DNA from: Micromonospora sp. NBC_01796
GTDB taxonomy: Bacteria; Actinomycetota; Actinomycetes; Mycobacteriales; Micromonosporaceae
Direction: 5' to 3'
DNA: 64,000 nucleotides
NCBI RefSeq assembly: GCF_035917455.1
Contig: NZ_CP109078.1
Coordinates: 6,060,001-6,124,000, forward strand
How positions within the stretch are numbered: the stretch's first letter is position 1; each line of letters begins with the position of its first letter. The notes under the pieces were generated by a model, which was not told the origin of the DNA, did not search any database, and saw nothing but the letters and a program-made list of their open reading frames with translations. Shown here one piece after another: positions 20,190 through 30,000 of the stretch. Made by a program: the position numbers and the translations under genes.

Positions 20190-21452
20190 GTGACCGAGTT
20201 CGCTCTCGACGCGCCGGTGCTGGTCCGGCCGTACACCGCCCGCAGGGACGGTGACTTCGCCGTGATCGGCGACGATGGTCGTCAGGTGTACCTGTCCATC
20301 CCCGCGGAGGGTCTCGACCTGCTCGAGTGGCTGCGCGAGGGCGTCACCCTCGGCGAGGCGGTCCACCGCTTCGAAACCAGGCACGACGAGTCCCCGGACG
20401 TGACGGCGTTCCTCGAGGCGCTGGCCGAAGAGGGCTTCGTCGCACCGGCCGGAGCGCCGGACGAGACGCCCGCGCCGGAGCAGCCGCCGCGCCGCCCGAC
20501 GCGCACCTGGAATCTCGACTGGATGTCCCAGCGCACCGCGCAGCGCCTGATGAGCTGGCCGGTCCTCGCCGCGGGCGGCGTGGTGACCCTGGTCGCGGTG
20601 GTGCTCGCCGTCGACCGGCCGGGGCTGCTGCCCGGGCCGTCCAGCCTCATGTTCCACACGTACTTCTGGGCGTACCTGTGGATCGTCCTGGGAATCACCT
20701 GCGTCGGCGTGTTCCTGCACGAGCTGGGTCATGTCGTCGCCGCCCGCAGCGCCGGGGTCTCGGCGCGCATCGCGATCGGCAACCAGATGTACGCGATCGT
20801 CGCCCAGACCGAGATGTCGGGAATCTGGTTGGCATCCAAGCGCCAGCGGTATCTCGCGCTGATCGCCGGTGTCCTGATCGACGTGTTCGGCGCGGCGCTG
20901 CTGTTCATCACGCTGTGGCTGAACAACGTCGGGGTTCTCGGCCTGCCCGAGCCGGTGCGGCTCGTGGTCGCCGGAACGCTCTTCACGTCGTTCATCCGGT
21001 TGCTGTGGCAGACGTTCGTCTTCCTGCGTACCGACTTCTACTACATCATCGCGACCGCGTTGAACACCCGCAGCCTGATGGCAGACACCGGCGCGTACCT
21101 GCGCAACCTCGTGCGGCGGGTGCGGCGCCGCCCGCTGATCGACCAGTCCGGCGTCGCCCCGCGCGAGATGCGCAGTATCCGGATCTTCGCCGTGGTGTGG
21201 ATCCTCGGTCGCATCCTCTCCCTGGCCACCCTGTTCACCGCGACGATTCCGCTGCTCTGGTTCTACGTGGGACGGGTGGTCGCGTTCTTCCGCGGCGAGC
21301 ATCTGACCGGCAGCTTCACCTGGGCCGACGTGCTGGCGTTCGCACTCCTGACGTTCCTGGTGGACGGCGGTGGCCTCGTGATGTGGATATTCTCGCTGGC
21401 CCGCTCCAGCCGCCTGAGGCGCCGCGCCCCGGACCGTGTCCTGGTCGAATAG
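20190..21452 (+). CDS. Membrane M50-type metalloprotease with PqqD-like N-terminal domain
   Basis: A 420-residue protein. Residues 1-88 look like a small PqqD-type winged-helix peptide-binding domain (L-S-I-P-A-E-G-L-D-L then an acidic helix and a second helix ending EEGFV). A proline-rich spacer follows, then several membrane helices starting at about 124. The zinc motif HELGH (His177, Glu178, His181) lies in a hydrophobic segment, as in M50 intramembrane proteases, and an Asp in GVLIDVFGA fits the third ligand region. Start is GTG 20190 with GAGGAGGTG upstream. Linked to the 33-residue peptide, the likely role is binding its leader and cleaving it in the membrane. No lanthipeptide, YcaO or radical-SAM enzyme sits beside it, so any modification is unknown. 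Confidence 0.82.
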   Translation: MTEFALDAPVLVRPYTARRDGDFAVIGDDGRQVYLSIPAEGLDLLEWLREGVTLGEAVHRFETRHDESPDVTAFLEALAEEGFVAPAGAPDETPAPEQPPRRPTRTWNLDWMSQRTAQRLMSWPVLAAGGVVTLVAVVLAVDRPGLLPGPSSLMFHTYFWAYLWIVLGITCVGVFLHELGHVVAARSAGVSARIAIGNQMYAIVAQTEMSGIWLASKRQRYLALIAGVLIDVFGAALLFITLWLNNVGVLGLPEPVRLVVAGTLFTSFIRLLWQTFVFLRTDFYYIIATALNTRSLMADTGAYLRNLVRRVRRRPLIDQSGVAPREMRSIRIFAVVWILGRILSLATLFTATIPLLWFYVGRVVAFFRGEHLTGSFTWADVLAFALLTFLVDGGGLVMWIFSLARSSRLRRRAPDRVLVE

Positions 21453-21486
21453 CCACCGGGCTACCCGGTCACACACCACCCCGCCA

Positions 21487-21534
21487 CACGACAACTCCGC
21501 CCAGGCGTCAGATCGCCTGGGCGGAGTTGTCGTG
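21487..21534. terminator. Bidirectional terminator hairpin
   Basis: Arms 21487-21507 and 21514-21534 are a perfect 21-bp inverted repeat with a 6-nt loop. It lies between the converging protease and ABC permease genes, so it can end transcription from both sides. Confidence 0.9.
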
Positions 21535-21560
21535 TCGACGACCGTACGGGGAACCGAGGC

Positions 21561-22361
21561 TCAGCCGCCGGCGGCCTTGCGGAACTGGCTGATCGCCAGG
21601 GGAATCGACAGGGCCAGCAGGACGCCGATCCACAGGAGAGAGGCGGCGACCGGGTGCTGCATCGGCCAGACGTCCGGGGCGGTCGACGGGTCGACGTTGC
21701 CGAACTGGACCCGGAGGGCCTGGACGATGGCGGACACCGGGTTCCACTCCGCGATGGTCTGCAGCACGCCCGGCATGGACTGGATCGGCACGTACGCGTT
21801 GGAGAGGAAGCCCAGCGGAATCGCGATGGTGAAGCCGGTGCTGCTGACCACCTCCGGCGCCCGCGACGCCAGTCCGACGACGGCCATCAGCCAGGACAGC
21901 GCGTACGCGAACGCCAGCAGCAGCGCGAACCCCAGCACCGCATCGGGGAACGACGAGTGGACCCGCCACCCGACGACGAGGCCGAGCAGGGCGGTGACCG
22001 TGATGACCACCGCGCTGTTGACCACGTCGCTGGTCGTCCGGCCGACGAGGACCGCCGACCGCGAGATCGGCATCGACATCAGCCGGTCGACGATGCCGTT
22101 GCGCAGATCCCCGGCGATCGCGGTGCCGGTGTTGACGGCGCCGAACAGGACCGCCTGGACGAAGATCCCACCGAGCAGGTACTCGCGGTACGGGACACCC
22201 GCCACGTCGATCGCCCCGCCGATGATGAAACCGAACAGCAGCGTCATCATCGCCGGTGCGACGGCGGCGTTCAGCAGGAGCTCCGGGACCCGCAGGATCA
22301 TCCGCAGATTGCGCTTGGCGACGACGGTGCCCTCGCCGAAGGCCAGTGCGAAGGCGTTCAC
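21561..22361 (-). CDS. ABC-2 type exporter permease (DrrB-like)
   Basis: A 266-residue membrane protein with about six hydrophobic segments and the ABC-2 signature region RNGIVDRLMSMPISR, as in DrrB-type daunorubicin exporters. It starts at GTG 22361, overlapping the stop of the ATPase gene (GTGA), so the pair forms one exporter. The likely role is self-resistance by pumping out the cluster product or exporting the small peptide. Both are inferences from position. The gene ends at the shared terminator with the M50 gene. Confidence 0.92.
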   Translation of the reverse strand: MNAFALAFGEGTVVAKRNLRMILRVPELLLNAAVAPAMMTLLFGFIIGGAIDVAGVPYREYLLGGIFVQAVLFGAVNTGTAIAGDLRNGIVDRLMSMPISRSAVLVGRTTSDVVNSAVVITVTALLGLVVGWRVHSSFPDAVLGFALLLAFAYALSWLMAVVGLASRAPEVVSSTGFTIAIPLGFLSNAYVPIQSMPGVLQTIAEWNPVSAIVQALRVQFGNVDPSTAPDVWPMQHPVAASLLWIGVLLALSIPLAISQFRKAAGG

Positions 22362-23320
22362 GCGTGCTCCTCTACGGTTTCCTGGACCGGGTTCGCGGTG
22401 AGCGCGAGGAAGACGTCGTCCAGCGTCGCGGTCCGCAGCCCCGTGCCGAGGACGGGGATACCGGCCTCGCGTAGGAGCCGTACGCCGGCCAGCAGCGCGT
22501 CGACGCCGTCGTCCACCGGTACGGCGAGCCGGCCGCCGATCTCGTCGACGGTCACCGGGCCGGTGCCGACGGAGGCGAGTACGGCCTGCGCCGCCGGCAG
22601 GTCGGCGTCCGGCCCGACGGTGACCTCCAGACTCTCCCCGGAGACCCGGCTCTTGAGTTCGTGCGGTGTTCCGGTGGCGACGACCCGGCCGTGGTCGATC
22701 ACCACGATCTGGTTGGCCAGCCGGTCGGCCTCCTCGAGGTACTGGGTCGTCAACAGCAGGGTCATGCCGCCGGAGACCAACTCGCCGATGGTGTCCCACA
22801 ACGCCATCCGACTTCGGGTGTCCAGCCCGGTCGTGGGTTCGTCGAGGAACAGCACCTTCGGGGTGGAGATGAGCGCCGAGGCCAGGTCGAGCCGACGGCG
22901 CATCCCCCCGGAGTACTCCTTGGTGCGGCGCTTGGCGGCGTCGACGAGATCGAACCGGTGCAGGAGCTCTTCGGCCCGTTCCCGGCTCCGCCTGCGGCCC
23001 AGGTGCAGCAACTGGCCCAGCATCTCCAGGTTCTCGAACCCGGTGAGGTTCTCGTCGACGGCGGCGTGCTGGCCCGACAGGCTGATCACCTTGCGGACCT
23101 TGGCCGCCTCGCTCACCACGTCGAGTCCGGCGACTTGGGCCCGCCCGCCGGACGGCGCCAACAGGGTTGTCAGCAGCCGGACGGCGGTGCTCTTGCCGGC
23201 GCCGTTCGGGCCCAGCAGCCCGGTGATCGTGCCCTCCGGCACCACCAGGTCCAGCCCGTCCAGCGCGGTCACCTTGTCGAACTGTTTGCGCAGGCCCTCA
23301 GCGACGATCGCGTTGGCCAC
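22358..23320 (-). CDS. ABC exporter ATP-binding protein (DrrA-like)
   Basis: A 320-residue ATPase with Walker A GPNGAGKST, signature YSGGMRRRLD and Walker B VLFLDEP. The C-terminal extension of about 90 residues ends in TLDDVFLALT, the DrrA-type pattern. Start is GTG 23320 with a GGGAGG Shine-Dalgarno. It drives the DrrB-like permease encoded downstream with a GTGA overlap. It is 82 nt downstream of the P450 gene on the same strand and could be co-transcribed with it from the operator region at 24725. Confidence 0.95.
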   Translation of the reverse strand: MANAIVAEGLRKQFDKVTALDGLDLVVPEGTITGLLGPNGAGKSTAVRLLTTLLAPSGGRAQVAGLDVVSEAAKVRKVISLSGQHAAVDENLTGFENLEMLGQLLHLGRRRSRERAEELLHRFDLVDAAKRRTKEYSGGMRRRLDLASALISTPKVLFLDEPTTGLDTRSRMALWDTIGELVSGGMTLLLTTQYLEEADRLANQIVVIDHGRVVATGTPHELKSRVSGESLEVTVGPDADLPAAQAVLASVGTGPVTVDEIGGRLAVPVDDGVDALLAGVRLLREAGIPVLGTGLRTATLDDVFLALTANPVQETVEEHA

Positions 23321-23402
23321 GTTGTTCCTCCCTCTGCGGTTCGGTCGGTGGGCTGTTGACCGGCCAGCCGAACCGCGTGGGAGCCGGTCGAACAGATCGG
23401 GT

Positions 23403-24641
23403 TCAGAACGCCACGGACAGGGCGCTCAGGCCGCGCAGGGTGAGCCCCGGCCGCCAGGGTGTGTCGTCGATGTTCTCCGCCGGGTGCAGGTCGGGCATCC
23501 TGGCCAGGAGGGTGTTGATGGCGACCTGGCCCTCGACCCGGGCGAGCGGGGCGCCGAGGCACATGTGAGCGCCACGGCCGAACGCGAGGTGCCGGTTCGG
23601 GGTGCGTTCGATGTCGAGCCGGTCCGGGTCGGCGTAGCGGTTCGGATCGCGGTCGGCGGCCGCGAGCACCGCGATGACCATCTCTCCCCGGCGGATCGGC
23701 ACGCCGCCGATCTCGGTGTCCTCCGCGGCGAACCGCGGGAAACTGATCTCGATCGGGCCGTGGTATCGCAGCATCTCCTCGACGGCGCTCGGCGCGAGGT
23801 CGGGTTTGCTCCTGAGCAGGGCCAACTGGTCCGGGTTACGGAACAGGGCCAGCACCATGTTGCCGATGAGGTGCTGGGTGGTCCCGAGGCCACCGACCAC
23901 GAGCAACGCCACCATCTTGAGCAGGTCCTCGTCGGTCATCCGCTCGCCGTCGGCCTCGGCGAGGGCCATCCCGGAGATGAGATCGTCGCCGGGCTCCGCG
24001 CGCTTGTGCTGGATGAGCGCGTCGAGATACCGCACGAACTCCTCGATCTCCGCCATGACCTCCATCGGGCTCATGCCCTGCGGCGCCGACTGCGCCGACG
24101 TGGGGTCCAGCGACAGCAGCAGTTCCGACCACAGCCGGAACCGGTCGCGGTCCGCGCGCGGGATGCCCAGCATGTCGGACATCACGGTCAGCGGGAGCGG
24201 TACGGCGAAGTCCTCGACGAGGTCGAAGGTCCGGTCCGGGCGGGCGAGCAGGCCGTCGATGAGCTGATCGGTGATCTGCTGGACTCCCGGGCGCAGGCGC
24301 TCGACGTACTGCGGGGTGAAAGCCATCTGCACCAGCCGGCGCTGCCGGGTGTGCTCCGGCGGGTCGACGCTGCCCATGCTGCCACCGAGCAGCCGGACGA
24401 CCGCCTCGGGCAGAGCCGGCATCTCCATGCCCTCCGGCATCACCGTCGGGCTGGTCTTGAAGCGGTTGTAGTCGGCGAGGAAGCTCGCGGACTCGTCGTA
24501 GCCGGTGACCAACCAGACGTCCTGCCCGGTGGGCATCCGAACCCGGGCGACCGGGTTCTCGTACCGCAGCGCGGCGTAGGTGTCGTAAGCGATGGACCTC
24601 GCCGCGACCGAGGTCAGGTCGAGGTGCTCGGAGGTCGTCAC
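23403..24641 (-). CDS. Cytochrome P450 (tailoring monooxygenase)
   Basis: A 412-residue class I bacterial P450. The haem-binding loop is FGRGAHMCLGAPLAR, the K-helix ExxR is EEMLR, and the I-helix oxygen-activation segment is GGLGTT. No ferredoxin gene is next to it. It is divergent from the aminotransferase at 24842, with a 16-bp dyad operator between them that also occurs upstream of the NRPS and AT-ER genes, so it very likely belongs to the cluster. Leinamycin-type pathways use P450s for late hydroxylation, which is the simplest role; the substrate cannot be told from sequence. Confidence 0.95.
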   Translation of the reverse strand: MTTSEHLDLTSVAARSIAYDTYAALRYENPVARVRMPTGQDVWLVTGYDESASFLADYNRFKTSPTVMPEGMEMPALPEAVVRLLGGSMGSVDPPEHTRQRRLVQMAFTPQYVERLRPGVQQITDQLIDGLLARPDRTFDLVEDFAVPLPLTVMSDMLGIPRADRDRFRLWSELLLSLDPTSAQSAPQGMSPMEVMAEIEEFVRYLDALIQHKRAEPGDDLISGMALAEADGERMTDEDLLKMVALLVVGGLGTTQHLIGNMVLALFRNPDQLALLRSKPDLAPSAVEEMLRYHGPIEISFPRFAAEDTEIGGVPIRRGEMVIAVLAAADRDPNRYADPDRLDIERTPNRHLAFGRGAHMCLGAPLARVEGQVAINTLLARMPDLHPAENIDDTPWRPGLTLRGLSALSVAF

Positions 24642-24724
24642 GTCGGCGTCTCCTCTCCAGCATCCGGCCGACGCCGATCGGCGCCGACCGCGGGATGAGC
24701 ATTTCGGGGTCGCGCCGACACCTC

Positions 24725-24740
24725 TGCTCAGAGTTGAGCA
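24725..24740. promoter_or_regulatory. 16-bp dyad operator TGCTCA-N4-TGAGCA, copy 1
   Basis: TGCTCAGAGTTGAGCA is a perfect inverted repeat with 6-bp arms and a GAGT spacer. It lies in the 200-bp divergent region between the P450 (start 24641) and aminotransferase (start 24842), 84 and 102 nt from the two starts. The same 16 bp with one mismatch occurs in the other divergent region at 33528. It is a likely binding site for a dimeric regulator of the cluster; no candidate regulator gene is in the window. Confidence 0.72.
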
Positions 24741-24841
24741 CTGACCACGTTGCGCACTACTGCGCAGACGTCGCGGTCCCCGAACGGGTGATACTGCGTC
24801 ATCTTTGACCCGGTTCCCACCCGATGACGGAGCGCCGACTC

Positions 24842-26203
24842 ATGGACCTCGAAATCACGGAGACCGAACGCCTGCGAGCGCTGGACCAGCAGCGTGTGTG
24901 GCACCCCTACACCCCGACCGACGCCTACCTGAACGCGAAGCCGCTGGTGATCACGCACGGTGAGGGCGTGTACCTGGTGGACAGCGACGGCAACCGGTAC
25001 CTCGACGCCGGCTCCTCCCTCGGCGTCAACATCCACGGCCACCAGCGGAGGGAACTCAACGAGGCGCTTCTCGCGCAGACTGCGAAGATCGCGCACACGA
25101 CCCTCTACGGCATGACCCACCCCGGCGCGGCCGAACTCGCCGACCGGCTGGTGAAGCTGGCACCCGAGGGCATCGACAAGGTGCTGTTCCTGGAGTCCGG
25201 CTCCAGCGCCGTCGAGACGGCGATGAAGATGGCCTACTCCTACTGGGTCTTCAAGGGATCCCCGCAGCGCAACAAGTTCGTCTCGATGGGCGGTGCCTTC
25301 CACGGCGACACGCTCGGCGCGCTCTCCGTCGGCCAGATGACCATCCTGAAGAACTTCTACCAACCGCTGCTGCGCCCGACGAGTTCGTTCGCGCAGCCGT
25401 ACGCGTACCGGTGCGGGCTGTGCAACAACAACTGCAGCCTCGCCTGCGCCGACACCCTGGAAGAGGTGCTGGAGCGCGAGGGCGACGAGGTCGCGGCGGT
25501 GCTCGTCGAGCCGAGGGTGCAGAACGTCAGCGGCATGGTGGTGGCCCGGGACGGCCACCTGGCCCGGGTCGCCGAGATCGCCCGCCGGTACGGGGTCCTG
25601 CTCATCGCCGACGAACTCGGCGTCGGCTTCGGCCGTACCGGCCCGATGTTCGCGTGCCAGGCGGACGACGTCTCGCCCGACATCCTGTGCGTCGGCAAGG
25701 GACTCACCGGCGGGTACCTGCCGCTCACCGCGACGATGGCCTCGGCCGAGGTGTTCAACGCGTTCCGCGGCGACGGCAAGATGCTGCTGTCCGGACACAC
25801 GTTCTCGGGCAACCCGTTGGCCGTCGCCGTGGCGCTGGCGAGCCTCGACCTGTTCGAGAAGGACGACCTGATCCGCCACGGCCAGTCGCAGGCGGTCGTC
25901 CTGACCGAGGAACTGGACAAGATCCGTCTGGTCCCGCACGTCGGCGACGTCCGTCAGTGCGGCCTGCTGGCCGCCGTCGAGCTGGTGGCGGACGTGGAGA
26001 CCCGGGAGCCGTTCCCGTGGGAACTCGGCGTCGCCACGCGCATCACCGAGCGGTGCCGGGAACTCGGCATGATCATCCACTCGGCGCCGAGCGACACCAT
26101 CGTCATCGTGCCGCCGCTCGCGATGACCGAGGAGGAACTGCGTACGTCCATGCGCATCCTCCTGCAGGCGACCCAGGAGGTCGTGGCCGCGTTGCCGGCC
26201 TGA
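24842..26203 (+). CDS. Class III PLP aminotransferase, BioA-like
   Basis: A 453-residue class III aminotransferase. The N-terminal VWHPYTP, the HTTLYGMTHP segment, GGAFHGDTLGA and the PLP-lysine region CVGKGLTGGYLP resemble BioA (7,8-diaminopelargonate synthase) more than ornithine or GABA transaminases. No other biotin genes are nearby, and it shares a putative operator with the P450, so a tailoring role such as amination of an aldehyde or ketone in the product is more likely than biotin synthesis. A cysteine cluster C-x2-C-x3-C-x3-C (Cys191-Cys202) sits where BioA relatives have a looser Cys-containing loop. I chose ATG 24842 because GGAG lies 9 nt upstream; ATG 24824 is in frame but lacks an SD. 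A terminator hairpin follows. Confidence 0.9.
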   Translation: MDLEITETERLRALDQQRVWHPYTPTDAYLNAKPLVITHGEGVYLVDSDGNRYLDAGSSLGVNIHGHQRRELNEALLAQTAKIAHTTLYGMTHPGAAELADRLVKLAPEGIDKVLFLESGSSAVETAMKMAYSYWVFKGSPQRNKFVSMGGAFHGDTLGALSVGQMTILKNFYQPLLRPTSSFAQPYAYRCGLCNNNCSLACADTLEEVLEREGDEVAAVLVEPRVQNVSGMVVARDGHLARVAEIARRYGVLLIADELGVGFGRTGPMFACQADDVSPDILCVGKGLTGGYLPLTATMASAEVFNAFRGDGKMLLSGHTFSGNPLAVAVALASLDLFEKDDLIRHGQSQAVVLTEELDKIRLVPHVGDVRQCGLLAAVELVADVETREPFPWELGVATRITERCRELGMIIHSAPSDTIVIVPPLAMTEEELRTSMRILLQATQEVVAALPA

Positions 26204-26214
26204 CCCACCGGACA

Positions 26215-26243
26215 TGACGGGACGGGCCCGGCCCGTCCCGTCA
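26215..26243. terminator. Terminator hairpin between converging genes
   Basis: Arms 26215-26227 and 26231-26243 form a perfect 13-bp stem with a 3-nt loop between the aminotransferase stop and the end of the thioesterase gene. It can work in both directions. Confidence 0.85.
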
Positions 26244-26262
26244 GTTGTCCGCGGTCAGGGTC

Positions 26263-27000
26263 TCAGGGGTACACGGCGAGGTCCGCCCGCAACGCCTCGG
26301 CGAGCTCCGGAGGCGGTCCGGCGAGGTAGAAGTGCCCCCCGCTGAACACCCGGAGGCTGAAGTCCCCGGTGGTGACCTCCGCCCAGGAGCGCATCTCGGT
26401 CACGTCGACCTCGGGGTCCGCGTCGCCGGTGAGGGCCGACACCGGACACCGCAGCGGCGGGCCCGGCAACTGCTGGTACGTCTCGTTCACCCTGAAATCG
26501 GCCCGTAGCCCCGGCAGGAACACGGCCATGAGTTCCTTCTGCCGCAGCACCTCCTCCGGTGTCCCGCCCATCGCCGCGACCGCCGGCAGGAACTCGTCCG
26601 GGCCCAACGCGTGCAGCTCCGGCCGGCGGGCGGGCAGGTGCGGTGCGCGCCGGCCGGAGACGAACAGCCGGCTCGGCCCCTGCGTGATCGTGGACAGGCG
26701 CCGGGCCACCTCGTAGGCGACCACGGCACCCATGCTGTGACCGAACAGCGCGTACGGGCGGTCGGCGTGTGACCGGATCGCCTCGGCCAGCGGTGGTACG
26801 ACGTGCTCGACCGCGGTCAGCGGCGCCTCCCGCAGGCGCGACTCCCGACCGGGCAGCACGACCGGGCAGACGCCGATACGCGGCTCCAGCGCCGTACGCC
26901 ACGACCGGAAGAAGGAGCCCCCACCGCCGGCGTGCGCGACGCAGTACAGCAGCAGTGACGCGTCATCCGTGCCGGGCTCCTTGATCCAGGGGCTCGTCAT
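26263..27000 (-). CDS. Type II thioesterase
   Basis: A 245-residue alpha/beta hydrolase of the external thioesterase family: YCVAHAGGG at the N-terminus (oxyanion region), nucleophile elbow GHSMG, and a C-terminal His in FSGGHFYL. Enzymes of this type remove stalled or wrong acyl groups from carrier domains. It starts at ATG 27000, overlapping the NRPS stop (ATGA), so it is translationally coupled to the NRPS. The leinamycin cluster has an equivalent editing thioesterase. Because Ser is the nucleophile, it is distinct from the Cys-type shuttle at 18813. Confidence 0.95.
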   Translation of the reverse strand: MTSPWIKEPGTDDASLLLYCVAHAGGGGSFFRSWRTALEPRIGVCPVVLPGRESRLREAPLTAVEHVVPPLAEAIRSHADRPYALFGHSMGAVVAYEVARRLSTITQGPSRLFVSGRRAPHLPARRPELHALGPDEFLPAVAAMGGTPEEVLRQKELMAVFLPGLRADFRVNETYQQLPGPPLRCPVSALTGDADPEVDVTEMRSWAEVTTGDFSLRVFSGGHFYLAGPPPELAEALRADLAVYP

Positions 27001-30000
27001 CAGTGGTCCTCCTCGGCTCGCAGCACCACGTGCCCCACCGAGCCGGTCGCGCCGACCGCGGTGACGAGGGCACGCAACGGAGTGCCGGTCCACGGCTGCG
27101 ACCGGTCCACGAACCGTACCGGCAGCGCGTCGAGGTCGACCAGCGGATTCGGCGTGGTCGCGACGAGGGTGGGGACGAGCCTGCGGTGCCGTAGCTGCAG
27201 CAGCACCTTGGTCAGCTGGGCGAGCCCGGAGGCGGCCTCCGCGTGACCCAGGTTCGGCTTCAGCGTACCGATCGGCACCCGGCGGCCCTCCGCGGTCGGA
27301 CCGAAGAACCGGCCGACGGCCTCGACCTCGGCGGCGTCGGCCAGGACCGCGCCGGAGGCCGCACACTCGACGTACCCGACGTCGGCCGGCGCGACCCCGG
27401 CCTGACGCACGGCCTCGGCCAGCGACCGGGCCAGCGTGGCCGCGTCCGGGGTGCCGAAACGGCTCGTCCCGCCGGTGTGCCCGACCCAGGCGCTCTCCAC
27501 CACCCCGTCTACCCGGTCGCGGTCCCGGCGTGCGTCGCCGAGCCGGCGCAACAGCAGGGCACCGGCGCCTTCACCGGGCGACCAGCCGCCCGCGTCGGCG
27601 TCCAGCGCACGGGCCGCCGGCACCTCGGCGACCAGGCCCAGGCCCCGTAGCACCGACGCGTGGTACGGGTGCAGCAGCAGGTTGACCGCGCCGACCACGG
27701 CGGCGTCGCAGTCGCCGCGTTCGAGGCTCTCGACGGCCTGTCGCAGCGCGGTCAGCGCGGAAGAGCACGAGGTGTCGACCGCGACGCTCGGACCACGGAA
27801 GTCGAAGGCGTGGGAGATCCGGTTGGCGATCTCCGAGCCGGTGCCGGAGATGCGGGCCGCGCCGCCCTCGCGCCACCGGTCGGTCCCGACCAGGCGATGG
27901 TCGTGCCACATCACGCCGACGAACACCCCGACGCGCCCCAGCGAGCCGGCGGTGTGGCCGGCGTCCTCCAGGCACTCCCATACGACCTCCAGCAGGAGGC
28001 GCACCTGCGGGTCGAGGGTGGCGGCCTCGGCCGGTGCGATACCGAAGACCATGCTGTCGAAGGTCTCCACGTCGCGCAGGTAGCCGCCGGGAGGTCCGGC
28101 GCCGCGGCCGGGTGGCGGCGCCGCGATCGCGCAGTGGCCGGCGTCGAGGTTGCGCCACAGGGCCGCCACGTCGTCGGCGCCGGGGTAGCGGCCGGCCAGC
28201 CCGACCACCGCGATCCCGTCCGGCTCCTCCGGGTACGGCGTGCGCGCCCTGCCCGTGGGTGCCTCGTGTGTCGCCGGTCCGCACAGGAAGGCCTGCTGGA
28301 ACACATGACCCTGGTCCAGCCGCAGGGCGGCGCGGACCGGCGCCGTGGCGACCCCGCCGACGGGGCACAGGCCCAGCCCACGGGCAGCCTGGGCACTCAT
28401 CAGCAACTGGCCGAGGTAGCCGGCCTCCAGCGCCAGGTACCGCTCGGTGTCCTCGCCGTACAACGGGCGGATCGCCTTCTCCTGACCGACCAGGAACAGC
28501 TCGAAGGCGGCCCGGTCGTAGATCGGCCGGTTGTAGACGAAGTGCGCGGAGCGGTCCAGGCCGTCGCCGTCGCCGATGCGGCGCAGGGTGTGCTCGTCGG
28601 GGTGGTAGTAGTACACCCCGGCCGGCAGCCCGGCGACCCGGTCCGCCGGTACGTGGACGTAGACCTGCACACCGTAGGTGTCGCCGGCCGACGGGTACAG
28701 GCGCCGCGTCCGGTCCCCGTCGGGCAGCGGGCGCAGCAGGGCGAGCAGCGACGCCAGCGCGGCGAACGGCACCGTACCGTCGAGGAAGTCACGTCTCGTG
28801 CCCCGCCACCGGTACTGCCGTACGTCGGGGTGTTCGTCGGGCAGCGGTACCGCCTCGCCGTCGTCCCGCAGCTCCCGTCGGGCCGAGGCGAAGGCGGCGC
28901 GGGCGGTGGGGGAGAGCACGTCGACGGTCTCCGGGTCCGGGTCCGGTGTCGACGCGGCCGGGGCGGTCCCGACCGGCACCCCGGACACGTGGGCGGCGAT
29001 GCCGTCGACGGTCGGGTTCTCGAGCAGCACGGCCACCGGCACCCGGGTGCCGAACCGCTCCTGCAGCCGCATCGACATCTGCACCATGGTGAACGACGTG
29101 GCACCCTGGTCCCACAGGTCCGCAGCGGGATCGACGGCCTCGCCGAGCAACTCGCCGACGAGGTCGGTGAGCGCCTGCCGGATGCTCTGCCCGCCCGGTG
29201 ACGCGGCCGGTGCCGCCGTGGTCAGCGGCCAGGGCAGCCGGTCGCGGTCGAGCTTGCCGTTGGGCGTGGCGGGGAACTGGTCGAGCACCGCCAGATGGTT
29301 CGGCACCATGTAGTCGGGCAGCGTCTGCGCGGCGAAGGCGCGCAGCTCGCGTACCCCCGGTGTGGTACCGCCGGCGGCCAGGACGTAGGCGACCACCTTG
29401 CGCTCGCCGCCCTCGTCGCGCGCCACGACCACCGCGTCCTTCACCTCCGGATGGCTCCGGAGCCGGTGCTCGATCTCGCCGAGCTCCACCCGGAAACCGC
29501 GGATCTTCACCTGGTGGTCGGACCGGCCGAGGAAGGTGATGTTCCCGTCGGGGAGGAAGCTCGCGCGGTCCCCGGTGCGGTACATCCGGTCGCCGGGCGG
29601 CCCGAACGGGCACGGTACGAACCGGTCCTCGGTGAGATCCGGCCGGTTGCGGTAGCCCAGGCTGAGCACCTCGCCGGCGATGAAGAGATCGCCCTCCGCA
29701 CCGATCCGGCAGGGCCGCAGATCGCCGTCGAGGACGTAGTACCGGGCGTTGTCGATCGGTCGGCCGTACGGGATGCTGCGCCACCCCGGGTCGACCGCAC
29801 CGACCCGGAACCAGTTCGACCACACCGTGGCCTCGGTGGCGCCGCCGAGGTTGATGACGTCGGCGGCGGTGAAGCAGGCGCGCAGGTCGTCGGGGAGCGC
29901 CAGCGGCATGTAGTCACCGCTGAGGAACACCAGCCGCAGGTCGGTCGTACCGGGCCGTCCCCGGTGCGCCGCGGTCAGCGGCACGACGTGCGCCAGGGTG

